A DNA stretch of 64,000 nt from Zingiber officinale. Taxonomy: Eukaryota; Streptophyta; Magnoliopsida; Zingiberales; Zingiberaceae. The stretch covers positions 53,892,799-53,956,798 of the forward strand of contig NC_055992.1 in NCBI RefSeq assembly GCF_018446385.1. The letters run 5' to 3'. The stretch's first letter is position 1. Every line of letters starts with the position of its first letter. The notes beneath the pieces were generated by a model. It did not search any database. It had not been told where the DNA came from and worked only from the letters and a program-made list of their open reading frames with translations. Positions 46,129 through 58,680 of the stretch are shown in pieces. Made by a program: the position numbers and the translations under genes.

Positions 46129-48738
46129 TGTTAGAGTGTATACTAAAAGCCTAGCTTTTGTATAAACATTTATTTAGAAATAAAAGAATCACATTGGTCA
46201 AATATCTACATTTATGATAAATGCAGTTGTTCAAATAATTTATATTGTAGATAACATGGTGTCTGGTGTTACACACAGAGGATCATGTTATCAGCACCTT
46301 ATAAATTATAAATAGTAGCTCACGACCAAGATGGAAAGGAACAAACCATTGGAAGGTCGTAGTGTAATTAGGTATTAGTTTATCTTAACTATATAATTAC
46401 ACTAGTACACTTAGAGTGTATTGAGTAGGACCATTAGAGGTGGTTTCTTTTATACTGACTTTATAAAGGAACCAAGACCTCAGTTATTATGGAAGTGTGT
46501 GCTCTTAATCCTAATATAATAACAAGCACATATATTTGATATTTATTTCTTTAATTTATCAATGGGTGAGATTTAGTTCGATAAATCAATAAGCCCGATA
46601 AGTTGGGAAATGATATTACTTATAGTGTGTGTTATTGATTATAGAAGGAAACTGTGTCCTAGTAATCTAGGTTGATAATGTCCTCAAGAGGAACTTATAA
46701 AGATTGTCATGTTAAACCCTGCAGGTGGACTTAGTCCGACATGACGATAAGGTTGAGTGGTACTACTCTTGGACTAAGATATTAATTAAATGAGTTGTTA
46801 GTAACTCACTTAATTAGTGGGCATTCGACATCTTAAACACAGGGAGACTAACACACTCATAATAAGAAGGAGCCCAAAAATGTAATTTGGGATTGGTGCG
46901 GTAGTTTAATAATAATTCTTTAGTGGTATGAATTATTATTGATGAAGTTAAGTTGTGTGTTCGGGGCGAACACGGGAAGCTTAATTTCATCGGGAGACCA
47001 AAACCAATTCCTCCTCTCGGTCCCTATCGTAGCCTCTTGTATATAGAGATTTATACCCACCACATACCCACCTTCTTACCCATCCTAATCGGGCTGACCA
47101 AGTTAGCTTGGAACCCAAGCTAGGGTCGGCCAAGACCAAGTGGATGAGCCAAGTTGGTGGCCGGCCAAAGCTTGGGTCCCAAGCTTAGGTGGCCGGCCAC
47201 TAGAATATTAAAAAGGATTTTTATTAAAATTATTTCTTATGTGGATATCATGGTTTTAAAAGAGAGTTTAAAATTTAAATTTTTCCTTTTATAGTTTTCT
47301 ACAAAAGATTAAGAAAAGATTTGAAATCTTTCCTTATTTGTAGATTGAAAGGAGATTTTAATTTTGAGAAAACTTTCTTTTTTAACCATGATCATAATTT
47401 AAAAGAGAGTTTTAAAAATTAAATATTCTCTTTTATTAGTTTCTACAAAAGATTAAGAAAAGATTTGATATCTTTCCTTATTTGTAGATTGAAAAGAGAT
47501 TTTAATTTTTAGAGATAACTTTCCTTTTTAGAAATTATCCACATGTTTAAAAGAAAACTTTTAATTTATAAAATTTCTTTTTTATAAATCACCATGAAGG
47601 AAAAAATTATTGGACAAATTTTTATAAATTTTCAAAAATAAATTAGGAAGTTTTAATTCTTGATTTAATTAAAACTTTCCTTGTTTTGGGGAGAAAGTGG
47701 CCAACCATATGAATTGAGAAAAGAAAATTGTTTTTAAATTAATTAAATAATCCTTTTCATGGAAAAAGAATTAAGGAAGTTTTTATTAAAATTTCCTTAT
47801 TTCCCAAGACCAAGGATTATAAAAGAGGGGGTAGAGGTGCCTTCATGGCGAACGACTCTATCCTTTTCTTCCTTTGTGTGGCCGGCCCTAGGGTTTCCTC
47901 TTCTCCTTCTTTTCTCTTCCTCCTTTGTGGCCGGCGACATCAACACAAGAGCTTTCCATGGTGGCCGGTTCTAGCTAGGAGAAGAAGGAGAGAAAGAAGG
48001 CTTCGTTTCTAGCATCCCTTGGAGCTTGGTGGTGGTGGTCTGACCTTTACTTCTAATGGAGAATTAATGGTGGCCAAATCTAGCTTGGGGAAGAAGGAGT
48101 TTGGTGGTTCTCATCTCGGAAGATCGTTGCCCACACAACGTCTGAGATAAGAAGAGGAATACGGTTGAAGATCAAGAGGTTATTTTGCTTACAAAGAAAG
48201 GTATAACTAGTAATTATTTTCCGCATCATACTAGTTTTCTTTGTATAGTTATTTATGGAAATACCAAACACAAGAGGCATATGATTCTAGAGTTTTCGAA
48301 ATAGTTTTTTCGAGTTTGTGTTTTTTTCTTTTTCAAATTTGTGATTCGATTGTTCTTTTTGGTTAACCTAGAGTTATTTAAGGAAATAAATATTAGCTTT
48401 CCTTAAAAGGCTTTGCCTAGGCGGTGGTGGTTGCTCCCATATCCAAGAAGGCCGTGTGCCTCGCTATGTAGTCCTGGAAGCCAATTTTGGAAATTAATAT
48501 TTATGGAATTAATAACTTAGGTAGATTTGAATCAATAGTGTTAAGTTCCGCTTGCGATTCAAATCTAAACCATTAAGAACAGATAAGTTAAATTTGGAAT
48601 CAATGATATTAAGTTCCGTCTGCGATTCCTAATTTAACTTCTAAATAATGCAATAGGTTATTTAAGGAAATGTTCGACACTTGTACAAAAAAATTTTGTA
48701 CAGTGGAACCGGTATGATTTTCTTAGGACTAACCAACA
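46129..48738 (+). repeat. 5' LTR of long-LTR copia element F
   Basis: 2,610 bp from TGTTAGAGTGTATAC to ACTAACCAACA. It matches the LTRs of A in reverse orientation, so F runs on the plus strand. Hairpins with AGCTTGGGTCCCAAGCT lie at about 47,100-47,205. A (TTTTA/GAGAG)-rich repeat zone lies at 47,210-47,560. Confidence 0.92.
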
Positions 48739-48740
48739 AT

Positions 48741-48752
48741 TGGTATCAGAGT
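48741..48752 (+). other. Primer binding site of copia element F
   Basis: TGGTATCAGAGT, one base from the tRNA-Met consensus, 2 bp after the LTR end. Confidence 0.9.
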
Positions 48753-49572
48753 TAGGGTTTTCCTCTGTGTGTTTGGTTTTCAAATTAGGTTATGCACATG
48801 TCATACATAATTTAGGCAGGATAATAGTAGGATGTGCTAACTTTGTGGTTGCATGCTCCAACTATTATGGCTTATAGATGTTGTGTGTGATTGGACCCTT
48901 GGACATGTCAAGGGCATTATTTTTGTGTGTGCATGATTGTATGTAACTAACTTAGGATTTTAGAATTTTATTTTTGATCTAGAATACATGTACATTCCCT
49001 TGTGGAATATAGGATCGATATATGTAAAATTCTCTTTTTGTCGTGGATCGGATTCTTGTGAGGCGTGATACTTTTGGAGCACCAGAGGCGTAGCGGAATA
49101 AGAAGCAAGATGGATGCGACAACTCGACCTTTTGGCGGTGGCTAAAGATGGCAGCAGCTAGGGTTGGAGCACATGGAGGACAGTAACAGGAAAATGCCAT
49201 AATAGTTAGAAAATAATTTCCATATTTATTGCTTTATTTACTGTGATGTGTGTGTATGCATGTGATGTATGCTAGGATAACTTAAAATTCCTCACTTTAA
49301 ATAACTAAGTGGGAGAGGGACTTATTTTAATAAATTTCACGGTCTCCATTACTGGTTTGTAAGTGATACAAACAAACTTGCGCGTTGGCTCTGAGTGCCT
49401 TCCTCTATATCGGATGAGTTTGTTTGCGGATCACTAGATCAAACTTTCATTTAGGATGACTATTGGAAATTAATTAAGAGTGTGTGATCTTCCCCATCGG
49501 AAGGGGCATAATCTTATTAATGGACTTAGTGTCAAGTAATGGTATACACTTAGGCACATCTAATAGTATCCT
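48753..49572 (+). other. Leader of copia element F
   Basis: Matches the leader of A in reverse. It stops at AATAGTATCCT, where gypsy element G is inserted; the last five bases ATCCT should be its duplication. The coding part of F lies beyond the window. Confidence 0.85.
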
Positions 49573-49817
49573 TGTAACACCCCAAATTTCCTCAATTAGA
49601 GTCCTAAAAGTAATTTAAAAATATTTAAAAATGCTATAGAAATATTCTAGGGATTTTTAGAAATTTTTAGAGTATTTTTATGTAATTTTTGGAGGTCGTT
49701 TGGTATTTTTACTAAACGAAGGAAGTTTCGACAAAAAAATGTCCAAGCCGAGAATTGAACCCACGAGCTTTGACTCGGTCAAAACCTAGCTGACCAGGTG
49801 GGCAAACAGATTTTTCT

Positions 49818-50138
49818 ATTTAGAAAAGGTAGAGAATTTATTTAAGATAGTTAACAGAATATTGGATTATAAAAGGGATAAGTTGATCTTGGATTTGTTT
49901 GTTTAAAAAAGGTAGCGAATTTATTTAAAATAGTTAACAGAATATTATAAAAGGGATAAGTTGATGTTGGATTTGTTTGTTTAGAAAAAGTAGCGAATTT
50001 ATTTAAGATAATTAACAGAATATTGGATTATAAAAGGGATAAGTTGATATTGGATTTGTCTGTTTAGAAAAGATAGCGAATTTATTTAAGGAGTTAACAG
50101 AAATATTAAGTTCTAAAAAGGGATAAGTTGATGCTCTG
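49818..50138 (+). repeat. Four tandem 75-83 bp units containing TATA motifs
   Basis: Unit: TTTAGAAAAGG...GAATTTATTTAAGATAGTTAACAGAATATT...TATAAAAGGGATAAGTTGAT...GGATTTGTTTG. Each of the first three units has TATAAAAGGG; the last has CTAAAAAGGG. Counterparts are at 52,635-52,782 and 63,254-63,430. Confidence 0.85.
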
Positions 50139-50358
50139 TTTTCCCGTGACTTAAACCATTCTCTCCTTCTCTTCTGTGTACGATGGCGGAGCTCGGGGAG
50201 AAAATGAAAGGGAGTTAGGGCATCATCTCCGGCGGCCGACCAAGGTCCTAGAAGCCCTTTTTGTCCGGTTGTGAGTCCAAGAAGCAAGGTAAGTGCTTCT
50301 CACCTGCAGTAGGAGTAGTTTCGGACCTTTGTTCTTCTTGAATTCGAAGCATGAGAAG

Positions 50359-50853
50359 CGCTTATAGTGCAGATTTTTAATTAAGCCTATAGTGCAGATT
50401 TTAATTAAGCTTATAGTGCAGATTTTTATGTAGGCTTATAGTGCAGATTTTAAGTAAGCCTATAATGTATATTTTAATTAAGCTTATAGTGCAGATTTTT
50501 AATTAGGCTTATAGTGCAGATTTTAATTAAGCCTATAGTGCAGATTTTAATTAAGTTTATAGTGCAGATTTTAATTAAGTTTATAGTGCAGATTTTTAAT
50601 TAAGCTTATAGTGCAGATTTTTATTTAAGCTTATAGTGCAGATTTTAATTAAGTTTATAGTGCAGATTTTAATTAAGCTTATAGTGCAGATTTTTAATTA
50701 AGCTTATAGTGCAGATTTTTAATTAAGCCTATAGTGCAGATTTTTATGTAGGCTTATAGTGCATATTTTAATTAAGCTTGTAGTGCAGATTTTTAATTAA
50801 GCCTATAGTGCAGATTTTTAAGTAAGCTTATAGTGCAGATTTTTATATAGGCT
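50359..50853. repeat. Minisatellite, about 20 units of 24-25 bp
   Basis: Unit TATAGTGCAGATTTTTAATTAAGC with small changes. I count 20 units. A shorter array is in the second LTR (63,740-64,000). Single related units occur in solo LTR H near 43,960. Confidence 0.93.
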
Positions 50854-51969
50854 ATTTCTTAGATCTTAAAATGATTTCTTTAGAGCGATTTCTTTAGAGC
50901 TCAGAGTGATTTTGGTGGAATTTATAGTGCATTTTTGTGGAACTTATAGTATAGTTTTTTTGTAGTGCAGCTTTTAAAGAAAAAGATTATAGTGCAGTTT
51001 GGTTAAGTATTATAGTACAGAATTTATGTTTGCATAGTATGCAGAAATAGTGTAGCATAGAATGCAGAATCTTGATTAGTATAGTATGCAGAATTTTGAT
51101 TAGCATAGTATGCAGATTTTTGTTTAAGCATTTCAAAGTTAGAATTTGCTTGAACATTTCAGTTTCTTTTTAAAGAAGCATTCTTTTAGAAGTATTAACA
51201 AGTATAAGAAAGATAAAGAAAAAAAAGAAAAAGACCAAGGCCTTAAGTAGATCCCAAAGTCAAGACTTTAGGAATTTTGGCACACAAGGTGCTTGTTAAA
51301 ATGCCGAGGCATTATATATTAGAAGTATTAAAAGATAACAAGTATTTTACTTTTATCAGTGGCACTGTGTTGGACTCTTAGTTGTCCTTGGGTTGGGCTC
51401 CCATAGTCGTCCCTAGGTTTAGATAACCTAGTAAACCCTACTAGATTCCGGACCAGCTATCTCGGGTCTAGTTAGGGATGTGCGCATAACAAGTATAGTT
51501 GCCGGGCCCATCAGCAGTTTGATTATTATTATTATCTATTATAAAAATAGTTTTCAAAACTTCACAAATCAATTTTAGATTTATTTTATTCACATGCATA
51601 TTCGAGTTTTGTGAGTTAGATAGCGCTTACTAAGCAATTTTGCTTATAGTTGCATTTCCTCTTACTGCAGATAAAGGAAAGGAAAAGTTATAGCAAAGGA
51701 AGGCGATAAGGAGGTGCGGATGGATGTGTGATGCCTGGACTATAGAAGCCATGGGACCTAGCATAAGAATTTATTAAGATTGCCATTTATTAAGAATGTA
51801 TTCGATGAGTCATTTAGTCTTCCGCTGCTAGTTAATTGTATGTTTTGAGTTTTTTTTAGAGTTTATGTATTGATCTTTACATGTGAACAACTCTAATTAA
51901 GTAAAGTTAGTAGTCCAGTAGCGCTCCGCCCTCACAGTCCAGTAGTGAGGAGGGTGGGGTGTTACAAGT

Positions 51970-51983
51970 TGGTATCAGAGCAG
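51970..51983 (+). other. Primer binding site of gypsy element G
   Basis: TGGTATCAGAGCAG, tRNA-Met type, three bases after the LTR end. Confidence 0.9.
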
Positions 51984-52390
51984 TTCCTATTCTCCAACAT
52001 CACACATCAGCACCAACCTTGCCGTCTTCAAGTAAGAAAGTATTTAAGTTTTCCTTTTATGCTTTCTTTATTATTTGCAGTATGGAGTAATTGCTTAAAT
52101 GCGCTTTAGTAAGATAGAAGTTTTGTCTCTCTTATATTCATATACATAAGTATGTTTGGAAAGGATAGAGAAGATATCAAGCCTTCCAAGGACCCCTAAT
52201 GGGTACGATGCGATATGAATAATAGAGGACCGAGAAGTTAAGAGACTAAGGAACAAAGAGTACCATTAGTGGAAGTCATTTAGAACCAGAAGCACGAGGA
52301 AGTTACTTAGGAGCGTGAGAACAGTATGAGACAGAGATATCCAGAATTATTCTAAGTTCGAGGACGAACCTTTTATAAGGTAGGGAGAAT
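51984..52390 (+). pseudogene. Residual interior of gypsy element G
   Basis: Near 52,154 a short frame MFGKDREDIKPSKDP may be the gag start. From about 52,232 the sequence reads as the end of the pol chromodomain (RLRNKE, LVEVI, NQKHEEVT, then RQRYPELF and stop near 52,353), matching the end of E's pol. Two Trp codons are TAG. Everything between the gag start and this tail is gone. The polypurine stretch AAGGTAGGGAGAAT (52,377-52,390) abuts the second LTR. Confidence 0.8.
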
Positions 52391-52782
52391 TGTAACACCC
52401 CAAATTTCCTCAATTAGAGTCCTAAAAGTAATTTAAAAATATTTAAAAATGCTATAGAAATATTCTAGGGATTTTTAGAAATTTTTAGAGTATTTTTATG
52501 TAATTTTTGGAGGTCGTTTGGTATTTTTACTAAACGAAGGAAGTTTCGACAAAAAAATATCCAAGCCAAGAATTAAACCCACGACCTTTGACTTAGTCAA
52601 AACTTGGCTGACCAGGTGGGCAAACAGATTTTTCTATATAGAAAAGGTAGCGAATTTATTTAAGATAGTTAACAGAATATTGGATTATAAAAGGGATAAG
52701 TTGATCTTGGATTTGTTTGTTTAGAAAAGGTAGCGAATTTATTTAAGATAGTTAACAGAATATTATAAAAGGGATAAGTTGA
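52391..52782 (+). repeat. Second LTR of gypsy element G, first part
   Basis: Matches 49,573-49,960. It ends inside a TATA-containing unit at GGGATAAGTTGA, whose last five bases are the left duplication of element K. Confidence 0.92.
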
Positions 52783-55700
52783 TGTCACGCCCCAGGTAGT
52801 CCCTGTCCGAAGAAATTTCGGCAGCATCTCCCCTGTACGGCGGACAATATGAAGCTCAGTATACATATATCTCCATACCTCGGCCACACACGGCCGGAAT
52901 AATACAATACAAAAGAACAAGCCACGCAGTTTATATCAACATTCCACATAATTCAACATATAATCAATCCACGCAGTTGAATAAGGAAGGACGATATAAA
53001 ATCTCGAAAATATATGTACACATCCTACTCCACTACATCGAAGAAACCAAATCCACGAAGTAATGAAAATATCTGCAGCGGAAAACAATAGTATTAAACT
53101 CGAATGTTCAATGTAAAGTCCACAATACAAACCCACGATACAAGTATATAAGATGCAAAAGCAAAATATAATCCAACAAAGAAAATCCTCGCGATAACGG
53201 GGCTAGCGACTGGAATCTCTCCTGACGGCCTCAACCTGAAAAATAATAACAACGGGGTGAGTTCAAAGAACTCAGCAGGTAATCCAATAGATATGTACAG
53301 CAACATATAACTACCAGTAATATCCTAAGGTACAGTCTCCTAAACCATAGGACCTACAGTACAGTCTCCTAACAATATAACAGGTATGCATAGCTGAATA
53401 AACTGTAATGAGTAACCAGAAGCATGTAATACAGTTTACAACAAGAATAATAAGAAATGCATAACTGAAATAAACTGTACTCACCTGCGAGGCTTGGGCG
53501 AATGACTGTGGACAGATAGTCAGAACAAATACGCATGTATCCTGTATGCATGTCAATCATATGCAGTCACCCAAGTGCATCATCCAATATGCAACAATCA
53601 CAATAAATGCAATCTGTGCATATGATGCAATATGACATGGTCACCCCTGACGCCAGTCTGTATCTCACACACAATGGTGAGACCGCGTGGGTAGGGCTGT
53701 GACACCGTGCACTCTGCCGTCACTACCCCTGAAGAGTGACCGAGTGGACGGGATGCTGTCGGAGTACACCTATCCTCCTACCTCAAACATAGTGAGGGAG
53801 CGCAATGCTCTCAACTCCCGGTACGCGATGGGATCCCGACCGAACCCCACTGTATCGTGCTACCCATGAGCACCCCAGCGGTGCACCACCGAGCAACCTG
53901 CCATACACACCCTGAGTGCTGTGCCACTACCCATGCAGTGGTCACGCTGTGTGCAGGCCCTCATGTAGCCGGCCGACGAGCTCAACAATAATGGAGTCGT
54001 CAATCGCCCAGCATGCAATCATGCGATATGATGCGTGCGGCTACAATATGTCATACCTGAACATATCCTCCTCCATATATATATGTGTGTCAAAAGGTAC
54101 ACACATAAATAACCCTGATAGAAGCAGCATAAATCCAAGAACACATATATAACAACGATATAGGCAATATGAATCCAACATCACATATCCAATATGTATA
54201 ACAACTAATCCAGTATAGTAAAGCATTATAAATATCCATATCCACGAACACATATACACATGGTAATAAGTAAAGGTATACCAGCCTAATGTATAGCAGA
54301 TAACAGTAGAAGCATGTATCAAGTAGCAACCAAACCTAAATCCAGGGGAAGTGTGAACTACCAATCACTAGTAACCGTCTACAGGTATCGAATAACCTAT
54401 AACCAGGGAAGTGCTAAATCTACCAATCACTAGTAAGTATATATAAACTGCACATATCAAAAGACACTATCAAGAGATAAGTCAAAGGGTACCCGCCTCA
54501 AATAGAAGGTACAATCCAAATCCGAAGTCAACGTCGAGACGCCTGTCTCAAATCAGACTCCTGCGTCAAACAACATATATATTTTATTTAGCTAAATCAA
54601 ATGAATAGCTAAATAAAATCCCTAAAACTAAATTAGGGCAAAACTCTAATCACACAACCTTATCCTATCTAATTAAATCTAACGGTCAATTAGGATTAGT
54701 TATCTAATCCCTAATCTCTCATTAGATTAGAAATCCAACAGTAGACTAGGGTTAATTACCTTAACCCTAATCATTCCATTAGACTAATTCTAAACAATTA
54801 AATCTAATCACACTAATCATGTATCTAAATCCCTCCACATAAACCACTAAGTAAAACCCTAATTCCAATCTAGAACAAGATCATCTAGCATTCAACTCCG
54901 AAACATGATCTACAACAAGATCAATTATCCTATTCCTTACCTCAAATCCAGTTGTTGTTGTTGCGGGATGGTTTACTGCCGAAATCAGAAAGTTCACAAA
55001 TAGAACAGAGCAGATCGAACCTACTGTTGATGCTGGATTGAGGTGATTGTTACTGCCGGAACCAAACACAATTCCACAGCAAGAATGGAACCTCACCTCC
55101 CCTCACTGGAATCAATAGGATCAAGAAGGAATCAAAACAAAGATCACATATCAACATGAAATGATGATCTCTGATCAAGCAACACCTAATTCCAAATAGA
55201 ACTCACCTTCAACCGGAATCTCAATTAGCAACAAGGAAGAGGAGACCCAAGATCACCTTCACAGAACCTATCTCACTGGATCAATCGGCTCAATCAATGA
55301 ATCAAGCAAAAAGATCACCAATCCAAACACCGATCGAATCAACCACCTAACCTTACCTGAGATTGCCGACAGTCAAAGAGAAAGGTAAGAATCAAGGAAG
55401 AAGTCTCGAAGCTAGGCACAAACCGAAGAACAGAATAGAGAAAGAATCGATCACTTACCCTCGGAGCCCTAAACGCCTCTTCCTGCCGGCAAATCGGTGG
55501 ATCTGGCTTGATCCAGCGGCGTCGATCGGAGAATAAAGGGGTCGGCACGCGCAGGGAGAAGGGCTCGGGAAGGGTTTAGAAGAGATCCAGATGATCCAAG
55601 CCTCCTGGTTCGATCTCCGGCGATGTACTCCTCAGGCGACGACCACGATTGCCTAAGGTTCGCCGACTTCGGTTCGTCCGCGAGAGAGACAGCGAGAGGA

Positions 55701-55967
55701 GTCGGGGAGATCGGGGAAAGAAGGTGTTCGGGTTGGGTGAAGAGTCGGCGTTTGGGGAAAAGAAATAAGAAAAAGAATTTATAATTAAAACTTTTCCTCA
55801 CTTAAACGGGTATCCCAAACAGGCTTTATCTGAACCCGCCGATCGATCCCCTCAAAACCCTCCGTACGAGCTCCGAAAATTCCCAGAAAATTTCTAAAAA
55901 TTCCGGAAAAATTCTATAAGGCTATTTCTCAAATAACCCTAATAATTAAATTTTCCGAGATCTCACA
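52783..55967 (-). repeat. 3' LTR of gypsy element K
   Basis: 3,185 bp from TGTCACGCCCC to GAGATCTCACA as read on the plus strand. Several open frames up to 110 codons recur almost unchanged in the other LTR; they lack known domains and look like chance frames. Confidence 0.93.
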
Positions 55968-55979
55968 TCCTCCCCTACT
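55968..55979 (-). other. Polypurine tract of gypsy element K
   Basis: AGTAGGGGAGGA on the minus strand, directly against the 3' LTR. Confidence 0.85.
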
Positions 55980-56076
55980 AATAAAAATTTGGTCCCCAAA
56001 TTTCGCTATAACCAACAGTAAACACTAGAATATAGCCATGCAGTATAAATGCTGAAGATACTCTAACCCACATACC

Positions 56077-57350
56077 TCAAGTAAAAAGATGGGAGTATCG
56101 AGCTCGGATCGTATCCTCCAGCTCCCAAGTAGCCTCCTCGTCAGAATGATGCTGCCATCCAACTTTAACCAGTCGGACAGTCTTGTTCCGCAGCTGACGC
56201 TCTCTATGGTCCAGAATCCGCACCGGAACCTCCTCGTAAGTAACATCAGGCTGAATAGGAACAGATATATCTGACAAAACATGTGCCGGATCGGATACGT
56301 ATCTCCTCAGCATAGATACATGGAATACATCATGAATGCTAGCTAGAGATGGTGGTAACGCCAGACGATAAGCTACTACTCCAATCCTCTCTAAGATCTG
56401 GAATGGCCCAATATATCGGGGAGCTAGCTTACCTCGGAGATCAAATCTCTTCACCCCTTTCGTGGGTGAAACTCTAAGAAATACATGATCACTAATGGAG
56501 AACTCCAGGGGTCTCCGTCTCTGATCAACATAACTCTTCTGACGGTCTTGGGCCTCTGACATCCTCCATCTGATAGTGCGAACCAGCTCTGCATCCTGCT
56601 GAGCTCTCTGAGGTCCTACCAACTGAGCCTCCCCAACCTCTTCCCAGAGGATGGGTGTCCAACAAGGCCTACCATAGAACGCCTCAAACGGTGCCATCTG
56701 GATAGCCGAATGATAGCTGTTGTTGTAGGCGAACTCCACTAATGGCAGGTGGTCCTCCCAACTGCCTCCGAAATCCATAACGCAAGACCTCAGCAAGTCC
56801 TCCAATGTCTGAATAGTCCGCTCTGACTGCCCATCTGTTTGCGGATGGAATGCCGTACTGAAACGAAGCTGTGTGCCCAAGGCCTGCTGCAGACTCTGCC
56901 AGAATCGGGACGTGAACCGTGGGTCTCTATCTGATATGATGCTCAAAGGAACACCATGTAATCTAATAATCTCACGACAATATAACTCTGCTAATCGATC
57001 CAGAGAATCAGTCTTCCGGATCGCTAAAAAGTGTGCCGATTTGGTTAATCGATCAACGATTACCCAAATCGCATCATGGCCTCGTCGAGTCCTAGGCAGT
57101 CCTACCACAAAATCCATAGTAATATGCTCCCACTTCCACTCTGGAATAGGGATCCTCTGAAGTAACCCAGCAGGTCTCTGGTGCTCAGCCTTCACCTGCT
57201 GACAGATAAGACATCTAGCAACAAACTCCGTGATGTCCTTCTTCATACCGTTCCACTAATAAGAACACCTCAAATCTCGATACATACGGGTCCCACCTGG
57301 GTGGATAGCAAATCTAAAACGATGAGCCTCCTGAAGTAACTCCTCCATGA
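56077..57350 (-). pseudogene. Gypsy integrase with chromodomain-like tail (element K)
   Basis: A 389-codon open frame (56,077-57,246) holds the integrase core (ITMDFVVGLP, WVIVDRLTKSAHFLAI, ISDRDPRFTSRFW, FHPQTDGQSERTIQTLED) with all acidic residues, the GPF/Y region (GPFQILERIG) and a chromodomain-like end (VRLVKVGWQHHSDEEATWE). Upstream, to about 57,350, the zinc-binding part (HRFRFAIHPGGTRMYRD) is cut off by a TAG where Trp is expected near 57,258. Integrase would insert element DNA; the chromodomain usually steers it to heterochromatin. This is the best preserved coding part of K. Confidence 0.93.
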
Positions 57351-58680
57351 CTAGGTGAGACTGAGGTACACATAATCTGCCTCGGAAATAAACAATCCCC
57401 TCATCGTCTCGTGTAAACTCAGTCTGCTGTCCGGAAGCTATCTGAATGGATCTCCGGCCTGGCCTCTCGAATCCTCATCCCGATCGACGATCGAGCAACC
57501 ATGGTAACAAGAATACCGCCTCGTCTGGCCCCTCCTCAAGGCCCAACTCGAGAATCCAATCAAGTCTGACTAACACTCGGTGACAAGCTAAAGTCCTCTC
57601 GACTTTCTCGCTAAATCAAAGAACCACATTAGCTTTACCCGGATGGTAGCTAATAGTACAATCATAATCCTTCAAGAACTCCATCCATCTCCTCCGTCGG
57701 AGATTGAGTTCTTCGGTGAAAATATATTTGAGACTCTTATGATCAAGAATCTCAAAAGTAATACCATAAAGATGATGTCGCCAAATCTTCAAAGCAAAGA
57801 TAATAGCGGCTAGCTCTAAATCATGTACTGGGTAGTTCTTCTCATGCTCCTTCAACCAGAAGCATAGGAGACTACCCTACCGTGCTGCATCAAAACAGCG
57901 CCCAAGCCCTAAAGAGATGCGTTTGTATAAAGTATGAATCCGTCATCACCGAAGGTAAAACAACACTAATCTCCACTTCAGCTCCTGGAAGCTGGTCTCA
58001 CAAGCCTCCGACCACGTGAACTTCACGCCTTTCCTAGTCGACGTGTCAACGACATAGCAATACTGGAGAAACCTTCAACGAATCGTAATATCCACCCCAA
58101 GAACTACAGACTCTTGGACTACCTTCGATCGCCTTAGTGATAGTCTCGATCTTCGAGGATCTACCGAATACCTACGGACACCATGTGTCTCGTAAAATCA
58201 ATCAAGATAGCCAAAATGCACACTTGCTGAACTTCGCATACAGATGATGTCGTCGAAGAGTCTCCAAGACTATGCGAAGGTGCTGCGCATGTTCCTCCTC
58301 GGAACGTGAATAGATCAATATGTCATCGATAAACACAATCACAAACTGATCTAAATACTCCAAAAAGATACGGTTCATCAAATCCATAAATACTGCTGGA
58401 GCATTGGTAAGCCCAAATGGCATTACCAAAAACTCGTAATGTCCGTATCTGGTGCGAAATGCTGTCTTCTGAATATCAGAATCTCTAACTCTCAGCTGAT
58501 GATATTCATCACAGATCACTCTTAGAATACACTGATGTATCTCTAAGCTGATCAAATAAATCCTCAATCCGTGGCAAGGGGTACTTATTTCTGATAGTCA
58601 CTGCATTCAGCTGCCTATAATCGATGCACAACCTCAGAGTACCATCCTTCTTCTTGACAAATAGTACTGGAGAATCCTAA
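57351..58680 (-). pseudogene. Gypsy reverse transcriptase and RNase H remnants (element K)
   Basis: RNase H is seen at 57,616-57,855 ([28 protein letters not shown]). Reverse transcriptase at 58,202-58,567 has [18 protein letters not shown] and [10 protein letters not shown], and its start (about 58,570-58,680) resembles [15 protein letters not shown]. Between them (57,856-58,201) only stretches of the RT thumb can be followed because of stops and small deletions. From 57,351 to 57,615 the linker to integrase is degraded. Confidence 0.85.

Larger units (their letters stand above)
49573..51966 (+). repeat. First LTR of gypsy element G
   Basis: 2,394 bp from TGTAACACCCC to GGGTGTTACA. Inside are a tRNA-like remnant (49,741-49,808, minus strand, GGTTCAATTC), four tandem units with a TATA motif (49,818-50,138), a 20-unit minisatellite (50,359-50,853) and the block shared with E (51,370-51,525). 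No gene. Confidence 0.92.

Noticed and set aside
54041-54364. A 107-codon minus-strand frame rich in hydrophobic residues, repeated at 61,327-61,650
   Set aside because: It is repeated only because it lies in both LTRs of K. It has no known domain, and overlapping frames are also open.
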